From: Entoloma clypeatum
Taxonomy: Eukaryota > Basidiomycota > Agaricomycetes > Agaricales > Entolomataceae
Assembly (NCBI GenBank): GCA_963565915.1
Contig: OY751494.1
Location: forward strand, 868,001 to 932,000
DNA: 64,000 bases
Reading direction: 5' to 3'
In this document: positions 22,973 through 33,542 of the stretch, piece after piece
Layout: each line of letters begins with the position of its first letter
How positions within the stretch are numbered: position 1 is the stretch's first letter
Position numbers and translations under genes: made by a program
The notes under the pieces: model-generated
Database searches by the model: none
What the model saw: the letters and a program-made list of their open reading frames with translations, nothing else
Told to the model about the DNA's origin: nothing

Positions 22973-23839
22973 TTAATCAGACCCTTCGGGAAAATCCTTC
23001 TCGTCGGCTTCTAAGATTGTGGTTTCATCATTCTCAGCATCTTCCTCGGACACCTTCCTAACCCTTCCGGAGTTCTTCTTTGGCTTGCGGCAGTTGCGCG
23101 TGATATGGCCTTCTTGGTCACAGTTGAAACACTTGCGACCATCTTTCTCCTTTGGAGCGCTACAGTCTTTAGCCAGATGACCGAAGCGTTGACAGTTGTA
23201 GCAACGGGCTACTCCTGCTTTGTCGATCTCCATGGCTTTGCCCTGACCACCATAAGTGGTACCCGATCCGGTGCGCATGTCGCTGCCACCTCGGATGACC
23301 AGTGTGTGTCCTTCCATCTGTCGTCCCTTGTTTCGGATCTCCTTTGCGTAATCGGTGTACGTCTTGCCATCGCTAGCCACTTGTTCAGAGATTCTGCGGT
23401 TGACGTTTTTCTCTAGGATGTATTTCCCAGTTTCTTCGCCAAGGTTTGACAGCTTCAAGAGTTCTTCGAATTCATCCAAGAATTCATCAACGGTAGGTTT
23501 CTCTTGTTTCAGGACTTCAAGTCTGGCTTTGGCAGCGACCGACTTGTTGGCGATGGAGAATCGTGTGGCGATATCATCGGAAAAACCTAGCCAGGTGATG
23601 TTCTCATTGTCAACAGCAAGAGCGTCTAACTTGTTACTGGCCCAGTGTCTGCCGGACCCTTCCATCATGCGGGATAGCACCGCAAGAATCTTCTGATCGT
23701 CTGTGAGGCTCTTTTGGAACCTGATGTATAGTTTGGTGGCTTTCCACCATTCGTCAAAGGTGTATCTGTCCTTGAACATCCCAGGATCCTTGATGATCTT
23801 GGATGTATTCATTGTTTGTACAGCCGGAGCTTCTGCCAT
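22973..23839 (-). CDS. Gypsy A gag
   Basis: 288 residues starting MAEAPAVQTMNTSK, without defects. The central capsid-like part contains YTFDEWWKATKLYIRFQKSL. The C-terminus has two CCHC zinc knuckles (CYNCQRFGHLAKDC and CFNCDQEGHITRNC) followed by an acidic tail. Gag packages the element RNA in the cytoplasmic particle. The protein is identical to that of element B. Pol lies downstream in another frame after a short gap. Confidence 0.9.
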   Translation of the reverse strand: MAEAPAVQTMNTSKIIKDPGMFKDRYTFDEWWKATKLYIRFQKSLTDDQKILAVLSRMMEGSGRHWASNKLDALAVDNENITWLGFSDDIATRFSIANKSVAAKARLEVLKQEKPTVDEFLDEFEELLKLSNLGEETGKYILEKNVNRRISEQVASDGKTYTDYAKEIRNKGRQMEGHTLVIRGGSDMRTGSGTTYGGQGKAMEIDKAGVARCYNCQRFGHLAKDCSAPKEKDGRKCFNCDQEGHITRNCRKPKKNSGRVRKVSEEDAENDETTILEADEKDFPEGSD

Positions 23840-23841
23840 GT

Positions 23842-24567
23842 TTAGAGTCTGCGGAGGAGAAGAGGAGTCGGGTTGTTGGGATGAAGATGGGGTTCGGGAT
23901 ACAGGTAAGGATTGAAAATGAGTCCCTGTTCTAGGCGTCTGTTCGATATCTGACTGCGCGGAGTCAAAAGTAAATTCGTCAGGGGACTCGTCGGCGGAAT
24001 CGGTGGCAAAACGTTCAGAGTATTTCCTCTGTAAATCTCTAAGGAATCTCTGTTCCTGCGCGTCTGTTGGTCTCGAGAAGGGGTCAAGTCTCTCGTTTCG
24101 TGCCCAGCGGTTGTACTCGGTTTGTTGTTCTTCGATGGTGAAGTGGGCGTAGATCTGCTGCTTTGAGTAAGACGTGATGATGTGGCTCTGGGACGTCTCG
24201 ATGTGAGCGTCCTAATCAATCTTCTGATAACGGTTGTCTGGACACCGATAAACTCTCTGATCTCTGTGATCCGACCTGTCTGAGGTCCTTCTTGAACGCG
24301 AAAGCTTTTGAGTTCGTTCTGTCGGGCGTTGTAACGCGCGATCTGGTGTTGCCAAGCAAGATGGATGCTCTCTGCTATCTCGCCGTGGGGGCGATGCTTG
24401 TCGTTGTCTAGTTCTTCGTCAAGCACCTGCTGTAGGATGCGATGGATCTCCGATTCGATGTACTGCTGGATGAGTGTAAAATTGATACTGTCTCGAGGAC
24501 TTAGCTCCTCCTGTCGGGCTTCTGGCATGCTGAATGGGTTACTGGTGAAGTCTTCAAAGAAGCGCAA
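23842..24567 (-). CDS. Gypsy A ORF0 upstream of gag
   Basis: 241 residues (MRFFEDFTSNPFSMPEARQE ...) ending two bases before the gag ATG, in another frame. The first half is helical (LIQQYIESEIHRILQQVLDE); the second is Ser/Thr/Arg-rich. It differs from B's copy by one residue (Trp for Arg; C/T at 24,354). No known domain is recognised. An ORF ahead of gag is not part of the standard gypsy layout. Confidence 0.6.
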   Translation of the reverse strand: MRFFEDFTSNPFSMPEARQEELSPRDSINFTLIQQYIESEIHRILQQVLDEELDNDKHRPHGEIAESIHLAWQHQIARYNARQNELKSFRVQEGPQTGRITEIREFIGVQTTVIRRLIRTLTSRRPRATSSRLTQSSRSTPTSPSKNNKPSTTAGHETRDLTPSRDQQTRRNRDSLEIYRGNTLNVLPPIPPTSPLTNLLLTPRSQISNRRLEQGLIFNPYLYPEPHLHPNNPTPLLLRRL

Positions 24568-24630
24568 CGTTTTGACTCGTCTGGTAGTTGCTCTCTTCGC
24601 TCTGGGCGAACCTAACGAGATTTAGCAACT

Positions 24631-25032
24631 TGTTATGCTTAACAAACCGTTCCAAGGTTCGGGCAGAGTATGCAGGAAAGTGGAAAGGCGAAGAGCAAAG
24701 TGATTGCTAAATCTAAGGAATCTACTATAGTACAAGAGGTTTATATAGGTACTGACTATAGGCGGTAGCGGATGAGTCAGTACTGCGGAAGGCAGTGCAC
24801 ATGAGTCAGGCGACTGTGGAAGGCTATGTACAGTGAGTAAGCTGACTGCGGAAAGCGAGTCAGCGCGGGAGCAAAGTATACTAAAGGGGATGACGAAGTA
24901 ATGTAATGAGTCAGACTGGAAATCGAAGGTTGCAAAAGTAGACATTAGACATAGTAAGCTCGTAAGAGGGCGCCGAGTCGGGCCGATAAGTAAAAGATAT
25001 GACGTGGTCCTCATACCGTAGAGTCCGTAACA
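24631..25032 (-). repeat. B-type 5' LTR inside gypsy A
   Basis: 402 bp, TGTTACGGAC ... AAGCATAACA in element direction. It is the mirror copy of B's 5' LTR (39,071-39,472), not of A's own LTR at 18,409-18,796. It joins directly to the internal region of A. Confidence 0.92.
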
Positions 25033-25047
25033 GAGACCCAAGACAGA
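25033..25047 (-). other. 15-bp transplant of element B's flanking DNA
   Basis: GAGACCCAAGACAGA is the reverse complement of TCTGTCTTGGGTCTC at 39,056-39,070, which is gypsy D pol sequence next to element B and includes B's target duplication GTCTC. Its presence at A can only come from copying the B locus as DNA. It abuts A's own truncated LTR with a 3-bp microhomology (AGA). Confidence 0.9.
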
Positions 25048-25372
25048 GCAAAGTGATTGCTAAATCTAAGGAATGTAGCTATGGTACATGGGGTTTATAT
25101 AGTACTGGCTACGAGTGGTAGCGAGTGAGTCAGTAGCTGCGGAAGGCAGTGTGGATGAGTCAGTAACTGCGGAAAGGCAGTGCGAAGTGAGTCAGATGAC
25201 TGCGGACTGAGTAATCCCTACTGCGGAGTGCGAGTCAGCGCGGGAGCAAAGTATACTAAAGGAGAATGGTAGAGTAAAGGTAAATGAATAAGCGGTCCGA
25301 TGAGTCAAAGAAATGACGAAGGTACAATGCATGGGAAAAGTGCGTAGCATACAAACCGGTAAGTCCGTAACA
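25048..25372 (-). repeat. Truncated original 5' LTR of gypsy A
   Basis: Matches 18,472-18,796 (A's 3' LTR) from gcaaagtgattgc to the outer end gtccgtaaca, and lacks the inner roughly 63 bp of the LTR. It is followed by the target duplication copy CATCT. Confidence 0.88.
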
Positions 25373-28360
25373 CATCTGTATCTACTTGCCTTTGAGCATT
25401 CTCTCCGTCACCTCCGCTCATCTGCTCATCTGCTCATCCGCTCATCCAACATCCGCCAATCTGACATCCGCCAATCCGAAATCGAGGACCACATCAAAGA
25501 GTGGGGTGCAATGCACAAGTTGAAGCCAGGTCCCTTCTGCCAACATCGTACTTATCGCATCCGCTCCTCCTCTACTCTGCTCCGACTCGTCCGACGTTTT
25601 CTGATGTTGAGAAAAACGCTATGGGACAGTATATTTGAACTGCCACCATTCTTTGATTTACCCAACAACCTCTACCCACATGTCTCAAACCCATAATACA
25701 GTTTGAACAACCACTCTGCTTTTCTTTGAGGAACACGCAATGTAACCATTACCTCTCGAGGAGCCACAGCATCATCATCTGCTCCTACCCCCGGGCCATC
25801 CATTCCTCTGCCTTCTTCCGATCAGCTTCCACCACTTCCCCCCAGTCCTCCAAACCCACCAACGGAACCCTCCATACCTCCAAATTCTGGCTTATTCGGC
25901 GGACCTCCAGGAGGATCTCCTCCTCCCTCCGATGCTAGTTTACATGGAGATTTGGACGACTCCGATTCCAATCCAGATCAGGAACCCAATCTAGCTGAAG
26001 CCATATTGCTCATGACCAAAGAGTTGAAACATTGTGACACAAAGAAGAAAAAGTCGTATGCAAACTCTCCGCATTTATTTTACAATGCAAACTTTACTTC
26101 TCCGACAATGACAACTTCGACTCAGAACATTCCAAAGTCAACTTTGCCATGTCTTATGTCCGAGGCACAGCACTCGAATTTTTTGAACCCTTCATTCTTG
26201 ACGATAATGAACCCAATTGGCGGGGTTCTTTCCCCGACTTCGTCCGACTTCTCCGCTCCGAGTTTGGTACCATTGACCCTCAGGGCGAAGCTGAAGAACA
26301 GTTGGACAACCTACAGATGAAGGAAAATCAAAAGATATTGAAGTACAACATTGAATTTCAACGTCTTGCTACCAAGACTGACTGGCATGTAAACTCCCTC
26401 CGACATCGCTACTACGTCGGACTTCCAGATCAGATCAAGGACATCCTCTCCCAACAACCCAAGATCAAGCCTTTACCAGACCTACGATCTGCGGCTCATA
26501 CTATTGACACTTGCTACTGGGAACGTCAATGAGAGAAATCCAGAACCGATAAACCCACTCCCAAGTCTGACAAGAAACAATCCACTCCGAACCAATCTAC
26601 TACACAAACATCATCAACCAAACCCTCCGCTCCCGCTACCACTTCCGCTTCCACATCTGCTCTGAAACCCGACCTCTCCAGTAAATTAGGCAAAGACAGC
26701 AAACTGATGTATCAAGAACGCAAATGTCGTTTTGATAATAACCTTTGCTTATTGTAGCGTCAGACACACTGTCAAGGACTGTCCCAAGTCCACCTCCTCT
26801 GCTTCCAAGGCTAAAGGGAAGGCCGCCCAAGTTGGCACTCAAGCCAAGAAAAAAGGTAAGGAGATTGAGTCAAAAAAATAAGCAGTGGTCCTCATGAAGC
26901 ACGGTCTGAGGACTGCATTGACTCTCTCCGTGCCTTCGCTCCCATCCAACTTAACACATCTGCTCTCTCTGATCCGAACTCTTTACGTATCAATATCTCA
27001 TCCTCTTTTTTCTCTTCAGATTCTGTCCCAGCACTTATTGATTCAGGATCTACCCACTGTTTTATTGACAATAACTTTTCCTCCGCTTATGATCTCCCGA
27101 CCCCTGTTATTCCGCCTTTAGAACTAAAGCTTTTTGATGATTCTTCTAACGCGTTTATCACTCAAGTTGTAACAATACCTATATGTTTTCCTTCAGGTGA
27201 AACCTTTGAACAGGATTTTTATGTTACTCCGCTCGACTCCGCTTCTTCTGTGGTTCTTGGATACAACTGGCTCACCTGCCACAATCCTATGATTGACTGG
27301 GTATTGGGCAGTATCACTTTCCGTCCACAGATGCAAAAAGAGCCGTTTCCAACATCGACGATGACCTCCTCCCAAGGTAGGACAGCTACGCTTCCTCCTC
27401 CAGAACCTCCAATTGTACCTCCGCAGATTTCACTCATTAATGCAGCTGCATTTATGAGGGCATGAAAATTGCCTAGTACACAATCCTTTCAACTTCACCT
27501 TTTGACTCCCTCCGTTTCCGCTCACTCCACATCCGCTTCCAACACCCCCGACTTGACAAACATACCCGAGGAATACCACGACTATGCTGACATCTTCAGT
27601 AAAGGAAAAGCAGACACTCTTCCACCACACTGTCCCTACAACCTCAAGATCAAACTCGAAGAGGGTTCCACTCCTCCGTTCGGTCCGATCTACTCCCTTT
27701 CACAAACCGAACTCAATGCCCTCCATGAATTCATTGACGAACATCTCACCATTGGATTTATCCGACCCTCTTCCTCTCCGCACAGTGCTCCCGTCCTTTT
27801 TGCGTCAATTTCCGTGGTCTTAACAAAATCTCAAAGAAGGACCGACATCCACTTCCGCTCATATCTGACCTTCTCCAGACCACTGGAAAAGCCAGTGTTT
27901 ATACGGCTCTCGACCTCCGACATGCCTATCACCTCGTCCGCATAGCGGAAGGAGATGAATGGAAAACTGCCTTCCACATGTGCTATGGGTCTTTTGAATG
28001 GCTTGTCATGCCATTTGGACTCACCAACTCCCCAGCCGTTTTTCAATGCTTCATGAACAACATCTTCCACGACCTGCTCGATAAGTATGTTACCATATAT
28101 CTCGACGACATCCTCATCTACTCCGACTCTCCCTCGGAGCATCAGAAGCATGTCTGCGAAGTCCTCCGACGTCTCTGACAACATGGCTTATACGCGTGCG
28201 CAGACAAATGCGAGTTTTCTACGGACACTGTTGAATACCTTGGCTTTATTCTCTCTCCGACCGGCCTCTGTATGTCGGATAAGAAAGTCAAAATTATTCA
28301 AGATTGGCCTGAACCAAGGAAGGTCAAAGATATTCAATCTTTCCTAGGTTTTGCCAATTT
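25373..28360 (+). pseudogene. Decayed Ty3/gypsy element F (gag, protease, start of RT)
   Basis: Plus-strand coding remnants in several frames. A Pro/Ser-rich gag N-terminus lies at about 25,760-26,040. The gag core includes MSYVRGTALEFFEPF, FPDFVRLLRSEFG and YYVGLPDQIKDIL (26,149-26,532). Scraps of a zinc-knuckle region follow to about 26,870. The protease is at about 27,030-27,330 (ALIDSGSTHCFID ... SSVVLGYNWLTCHNPMIDW). The reverse transcriptase covers 27,560-28,360 ([63 protein letters not shown]). There are frameshifts, deletions and TGA stops (26,530; 28,176-28,178). RT stops abruptly at about 28,360; RNase H and integrase are missing. Gypsy A sits in its 5' region. Confidence 0.85.
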
Positions 28361-28432
28361 TCAAACAACGGAATCGGAAGTTGGAGGTCTTGCTTACATT
28401 AACATAGTCCGACTTCCGATTCCGTTGTTTGA
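28361..28432. repeat. 72-bp foldback: 21-bp perfect inverted repeat
   Basis: 28,361-28,381 (TCAAACAACGGAATCGG + AAGT) is the exact reverse complement of 28,412-28,432, with a 30-bp loop. It starts exactly where the RT homology of element F ends, so it marks a truncation or insertion junction. Confidence 0.85.
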
Positions 28433-28605
28433 GTTCCGTGGTGTATCAACAACTGGACATCCCAGCATGTGATTTTTCCTTCTTGCTCTCATACCACCAC
28501 CTTCCCCATATGCACAATAGTAGAACTATCTAATGTAGTCTAGTAAATATAATAGAACTACTAATTCAAATAAGTATATGGAAACTAACTGTCCACGGAC
28601 GCTGC
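28433..28605. other. Short AT-rich spacer
   Basis: Nothing recognised beyond tagtagaactat/taatagaactact words near 28,517 and 28,550. Confidence 0.3.
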
Positions 28606-29067
28606 TACTGCATTGCCAATGTCAGTTCGCGATGCACCGCCCACAAGGCAGATCATATCTGCCAATGAATTCAAGCCCCCCCATCCGACGCTGCGGTTAC
28701 ATTGTCGCTTCACGATCACACACACACGAGGCGGATCAAACATCAAGCACCCCTTGGGAATCTTGGCAACAGGTGCGTCCACCATCTGTTCATCATTTGA
28801 TAGGTCAATAACTTAAAGCCCAGGTCACTTAATCCACATGACACTGCTGTTACATCGCCGCTTCACAATAACACCCTCCACCAGGCAGATCATATCCGCT
28901 GATGAATTCAATCCCCCACACAATGCTGCGGTTACATCGTCGCTTCACGATATGTATATGCACACAAGGCGGATCGAACGTTGAGCACCCCTCGGGAATC
29001 TTGGCAACAGGTGCGTCCACCGTCCGTTCATCATTTGATAGGTCAATAACTTAAAGCCCAGGTCGCT
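28606..29067. repeat. Tandem direct repeat, two copies of about 225-235 bp
   Basis: Copies at about 28,606-28,823 and 28,843-29,067 share aggcagatcatat, gctgcggttacat, aatcttggcaacaggtgcg and gataggtcaataacttaaag blocks in the same order. Identity is roughly 85-90% by eye. Non-coding; probably a subterminal part of the hAT element that follows. Confidence 0.75.
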
Positions 29068-29522
29068 TATCAAAGGTAATAGGGGAGTAACAAGTGTGCG
29101 CCTTGTCTGTTTGCGACAGTATGGATCTAACAGATTCATAACTTGGTACCCGACCGACATTCAGCAAGGGCAATGTGAAGGGAAGATATAGTCCTAGATC
29201 AACAGAGGAGCCCGTCACTACCAAGCGCCACAGTTGGAACTTGCACAATGGATTAATTTGCGGGACTCAGAATGCAGGTATGTACGCACTTTGTACATCA
29301 ATCTGTTGTTTCTTACAACTTCACCCTTAGCACTGCAGGGGGTGGTAGATTATGGAGTCCTGTTGGAAGTATTTACGCAATAGTTGTGAATGATAAAAGA
29401 CCTTAGTGTGTATTCTCCCTAGCCAGTGTACACAATTTTTCATCACCTCCCCATCCAGAAATGCCACCTCGTCGTCATTAGCAAGTTCCGGCTGAATCCC
29501 TTCCCAGTCATGCCTTCAAGAC
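29068..29522. other. Non-coding, upstream of the hAT remnant
   Basis: No gene recognised. Around 29,440 a degraded coding frame of the hAT transposase may begin, but no motif is readable. Confidence 0.3.
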
Positions 29523-30034
29523 ATGTTACAGTTCAACACGGGAGCACGGGCACGGGCTTCACCTTCGACAGTCGACGAGGAGTATGACTTATACCTTAGA
29601 GATATTTTGCCACCAGGAACTGACATCATAAATTTTTGGGATGTATGTGTCTTCTTGATCAAAACTCACATCATACTAACTACTGCATCCAGATGGAGGA
29701 AAAGCAAGACATATGCCGGTACCCCACGTTGTATGCCATGGCTCTCGACTATCTCCCAATCCAGGCATCCGCCGTTCCTTGTGAGCATATATTTTCATCA
29801 CCTAGTGAGACGGACACGAAGCCCTGGAACCGAATCCATCCAATCCTGATGGAGGCCCTTCAAATTCTGAAGTTTTCGTTGAAGCGGCAGAGGTTGGATT
29901 TCACGCAGGGGCTAGAAACACCAGAGGATGACATGTTATTGTCACCAAGAGACACTCACGATCATCTCGCATCGATGTTGTCTCAAGGCATTTTGGGTGA
30001 CGAACTTAGACAAATTGTGGCTCATGATGCATAA
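29523..30034 (+). pseudogene. hAT transposase, C-terminal dimerisation (hATC) part
   Basis: Two exons around an intron with GTATGT (about 29,642) and catccag acceptor (about 29,692). Exon 1 includes VDEEYDLYLRDILPPGTDII; exon 2 begins MEEKQDICRYPTLYAMALDY and continues LPIQASAVPCEHIFSSPSET and WNRIHPILMEALQILKFSLK. This is the hATC signature (Y-P-x-L-x-x-x-A..., S-A-x-x-C-E-x-x-F-S). The catalytic and BED zinc-finger parts are gone, so the element cannot move by itself. Confidence 0.85.
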
Positions 30035-30302
30035 AAATATATTGTATCTCATATGACTGAATAATTATGCTTTTTATACACTTAAAGAAAGTAATGAGAA
30101 CATCAAGCAGCTGATAAAATGATAAATATATTATTATATAATGAGATGCACTGTTTTGGTAATCAATTGATCGGTTCCACAACTCAGGACCGGCTTGCTC
30201 CGGCTGCTGAGCCAAACAGAGCCAAATAAATCGGTTCGGTTGACAAGCCGAGTTGAATATGTGCCAAGCTGTGACTTTGTGAGTCACGGTGTGGCAACAC
30301 TA
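30035..30302 (+). mobile_element. 3' end of the hAT element with terminal inverted repeat
   Basis: Subterminal region with ggttcggttgac-type words, ending GTGGCAACACTA (30,291-30,302), the inverse of the end at 16,020. No 8-bp duplication partner was found, consistent with loss of the 5' end. Confidence 0.7.
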
Positions 30303-30845
30303 ATCTACCATATGTTTCTCTCTTATTTCTAATTCTATCTTATATATATATATATCAACATATATCTTGGAAGGTCTCCTTAAAACTATACAGTTTTGAT
30401 GCCTTTCTTTGATCCTACATATAAAAACCTCAAACCTTAATTCATTACACCTCAGTTATCTACTCTACGCAGACCTCTGAGGTGAGTTTATTTTACTTTA
30501 TATCATTACTCAAGTACCCCAAGTATCTCTTACATTCCAGGTACTTGAATACACTTCAGTTGTCTACTCTACGCAGACCTCTGAGTATCTCTTATGTTCT
30601 CACCCTGAATGAGGAGAATCCAAAGCTGAAACAAAATTTTTGGTCAAATTTTCGATCTATTTTGCTTATATTCACCTTATCAAGTCCTTGAATTTTATTT
30701 GAATGGTCTGAATAGGTGTACATGCCATGTTTCAATAGTATATGTACAGTATATGTAGACTAAAGTGGTTGTGGGAAGGAGGAAGTAAGGAAATTTTGTT
30801 TTTTGTGTTTGAGAAAACCCATGATGCACTGTTGCATCATGATTT
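30303..30845. other. AT-rich region with a short direct repeat
   Basis: cagttatctactctacgcag acctctgag (about 30,454) recurs as cagttgtctactctacgcag acctctgag (about 30,557). A TATA-like acatataaaaacc lies just upstream (about 30,418). It resembles LTR R/U5 sequence, but no LTR borders could be set. Confidence 0.35.
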
Positions 30846-31421
30846 TGTAAGGGCGATCTTACGATCCAACAACTCCGAAGTGCTCTGAAGCGACTCCGAT
30901 GTCGGATGACTTGCAAGGGAAATCCAAAGTTTAAATTAGACTCTACAAAGTACAATACAAGGCATACCTTGCAAGGGAAATCCAAAGAGAAAGTTCTGAG
31001 GATTCCCTTGCAGGCTAGACAGCTATATAAACAATGAGAATTGGAAATGAGGAGAGGAATGTTGAAATACGACAAAGATCAGGAGTAGGGATGGGAACAG
31101 AATATGTAAATCAGAAGCATGCATGTAGTGGTGGAGTAGGGATGGGAACAGAATATGTAAATCAGAAGCATGCATGTAGTGGTGGAGTAGGGATGGGAAC
31201 AGAATATGTAAATCGGAAGCATGCATGTGGTGGTATAAATCATCGCTCTGACGTGCACTCCGATGCGGAGTATGGGAGGTGTTGAAAGATAGATGGAAAC
31301 GAAAGGAAACGTAAAGTATAGTAATATAAATAATAGACGTACCACAACGGTCGGAGGGTCAGAGGACGGGTCAGAGGTGTCGGAGGTGTTGGACTGAGGA
31401 AATCGGATGATTGCCCTTACA
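30846..31421 (-). repeat. Probable 3' LTR of gypsy fragment G
   Basis: 576 bp whose two ends are a 13-bp inverted repeat with one mismatch (TGTAAGGGCGATC / GATTGCCCTTACA). In minus orientation it follows a purine tract (AGAAGGGGGGGTAATG, 31,422-31,437) downstream of a gypsy chromodomain frame, as a 3' LTR should. It contains the 51-bp tandem repeat at 31,082. Confidence 0.55.
31082..31234. repeat. Minisatellite: 51 bp x 3
   Basis: Unit starts ggagtagggatgggaacag and ends catgcatgtagtggt. Copies 1 and 2 are identical; copy 3 has two visible changes. The period is divisible by three and stays open on both strands, which creates repeat-coded ORFs that are not genes. Confidence 0.92.
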
Positions 31422-31517
31422 TTACCCCCCCTTCTAAGGTGCGGCATCTCAATGCGCAAGGCAGAATGTACAGGACTTGAAGGCAGTTGCAGTGATTCGA
31501 TGCAGAGCTCCCAGGTG

Positions 31518-31901
31518 TCAGCGGTAAAATTCCCGGACCAGGCATGGAGTGTGGACATCCTCCTCCATCTCCCATGAGTTTTCCTCGTAGCTGTACCCCT
31601 TCCACTTGACTAGGAACTGCAGCTTGCCTCGTTGAAGCCGACTGTCCAAGAGCAATTCGACTTCGTATTCCATTTCTTCTCTGACTGCAGTCAGAGGCAG
31701 AGGGATTTGGACATCTCGTCGGAAGGGGTCTTCCGGAGCCAACAACAGTTTTACAATGTGGAATACAGGGTGAATGCGAGACATGGAAGGAGGGAGTTTG
31801 AGTTTGTACGCATGCATTCTGACAGGTCGGACAACCAGAAATGGGCCTACATATCTATGAGCCAGCTTTTTGGTTGGAGGAATCCAGAAAGATCTTGTCA
31901 T
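31518..31901 (-). pseudogene. Gypsy G pol remnant: integrase C-terminus and chromodomain
   Basis: Open for 127 residues. FWIPPTKKLAHRYVGPFLVV and SRIHPVFHIVKLLL are the typical post-integrase region. The chromodomain reads YEVELLLDSRLQRGKLQFLV, then KWKGYSYEENSWE. Everything upstream (RT, RNase H, integrase core) is missing. Chromodomains steer gypsy integration to marked chromatin. Not related in detail to elements A/B or D. Confidence 0.85.
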
Positions 31902-31913
31902 CCAGTGAAATGA

Positions 31914-33542
31914 AGGAAGTGAGTCTGGGGATGAGTGCGAGCGATATCTCTATCACACACACAAACACCAAACACAACAATGAAGACCAAACAAGTCTTG
32001 CGATGCGTACTTCTCAATTGATATAGTTCGAAGTGATGAGTGGGATCACTCAGGATGCGACTCTTCCAAACAACAATTGAATAACTCGTTTAGCGATGGC
32101 TCAATAAGTCTCGAACAAGACTTAGAGATAGTTCTCAATAGATAATGAACCGAGGTTTGTGATTTCCAAACCAACAAGACTTTGCAAACACGATCTCGAC
32201 CAAATACAAACATGACAATGACCAATACGACCGATAGATAACACAATTTGACGATTGACAAGTTCTCGAACACACAAAACACAATCGCGACTGACTTCCG
32301 ATGCAAACCAAATGATCTCGAGGCTTCAATGATACTCGTGAATGACGACAGATGCATGAGACAAATGCTATCAATTCTGGGGCACAATCTAACCTAACCT
32401 ATCTACGATGAAACTACGAGATTTTATACATGAGCAGGAATAAATATAGAAAAAGGTTGCATGTGGTATCGATAAATGGTATCCAGTCAAATGACCTTCC
32501 CTAAAGTCATTTCAATGCGCCCATATGGTAGACAACGCCACAGGTACACCCCTTTTCCATATCTGAACCTCTGCCGCACTGGAGAGGCCACTATTTCAAT
32601 ATCTTGGTTTTGCGATGTACCCAGGACGATGCCAACTAGTTACCATGAGGTATCAACTGCATCAATTAAGGGTTGCCTCGGTAAGCCACCCATCAGATTC
32701 AATCTCCATCAAAGTTCACCATAAGGTCATGTTGATCGCAATGTATCAAACCTGATCTCGGTCTGTATCATCCAATGTCATTTTGATATTCCCGATATGG
32801 ACGATTTGGATGTGAAGCACAGCACACGTTGACCAAACCTCTCGTGAGAATGTCTCCGGTCAAGCCCCAATGTATGGTAGACAGTGCTAGTGTCATCGAT
32901 AACTCCAATATAACCCATCTCCTTGTTTCACACTTCATCGCGAGAGGCACTCAATAGTCTTTTCTATCTCGTGAGACGATCCCATAGCTCTCGAGTATCA
33001 TAGCTAAGCCCATAGTGGTGACCAGCACTATGTCCTACATTGCCAGGGTCGCTGGTCTCTCTCTAACGTCGCCACTAAGTCCTCAGAATCGGAGCTCATC
33101 TAGGACTCTCTATATCCCTTAGAGATAGTGTGAAAGGGTGCAAATGCACAGGTTTTAGGCCTAGACACATCACAGCCTTATCATCTCCCCCACACTAAAT
33201 CCTGACTGTCCCAGTCAATCCTATCTAACAACAGCGATATGACCAGTCCACTCTAGCACCACTTTCATATATTCGAGTTCCACCCCAAAACATGTTTCTC
33301 GCGAGACGGCCCCACTTGACATGCCGCACTGTGGACACACAAAGTCCGCACTCAGCCCCCACTGGCCACATGTTTGCCTATACCAAGTAATATCAAAGGT
33401 TTGCCGTTCTCACGACCTAACTCCACACTGATGGATCTTGACAGATAACTTTCTCCACAGTAGCCTCGCGAGACTTCCAATTCCCATAAAGGCTGGGGCA
33501 TTCTTCCTCATTCTCCAGTTCTCACTTTTCCTCCCGTTCAAC
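31914..33542. other. 1.6 kb without recognisable genes
   Basis: Contains a CA-rich stretch near 31,955-31,980. Several frames are open on both strands near 32,050-32,390, but none resembles a known protein. The last 100 bp are the promoter region of the next gene (cataaagg near 33,485). Confidence 0.35.

Larger units (their letters stand above)
18409..25372 (-). mobile_element. Ty3/gypsy element A (chimeric; carries two 5' LTR regions)
   Basis: Minus-strand LTR element inserted in element F. Its target duplication is CATCC (18,404-18,408) versus CATCT (25,373-25,377), one C/T mismatch. Order in its own direction: truncated own 5' LTR (25,372-25,048); 15 bp of foreign flank (25,047-25,033); a complete second 5' LTR of another subtype (25,032-24,631); ORF0; gag; pol; ORF3; own 3' LTR (18,796-18,409). 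Bases 19,362-25,047 are collinear with element B (39,056-44,741, reversed; coordinates sum to 64,103), with only isolated substitutions noticed (e.g. 24,354 and 20,735). Left of 19,362 the two elements suddenly diverge. See findings. Confidence 0.9.

Noticed and set aside
16020..30302. One hAT element spanning from the TAGTGTTGCCAC end at 16,020 to the inverse end at 30,302
   Set aside because: The 8-bp flanks (gcccccac and atctacca) do not match and unrelated genes lie between; two separate hAT fragments are more likely.
31034..31285. ORF with 17-residue repeats (VGMGTEYVNQKHACSGG)
   Set aside because: Result of a 51-bp tandem repeat; no start context, partner exon or homology.
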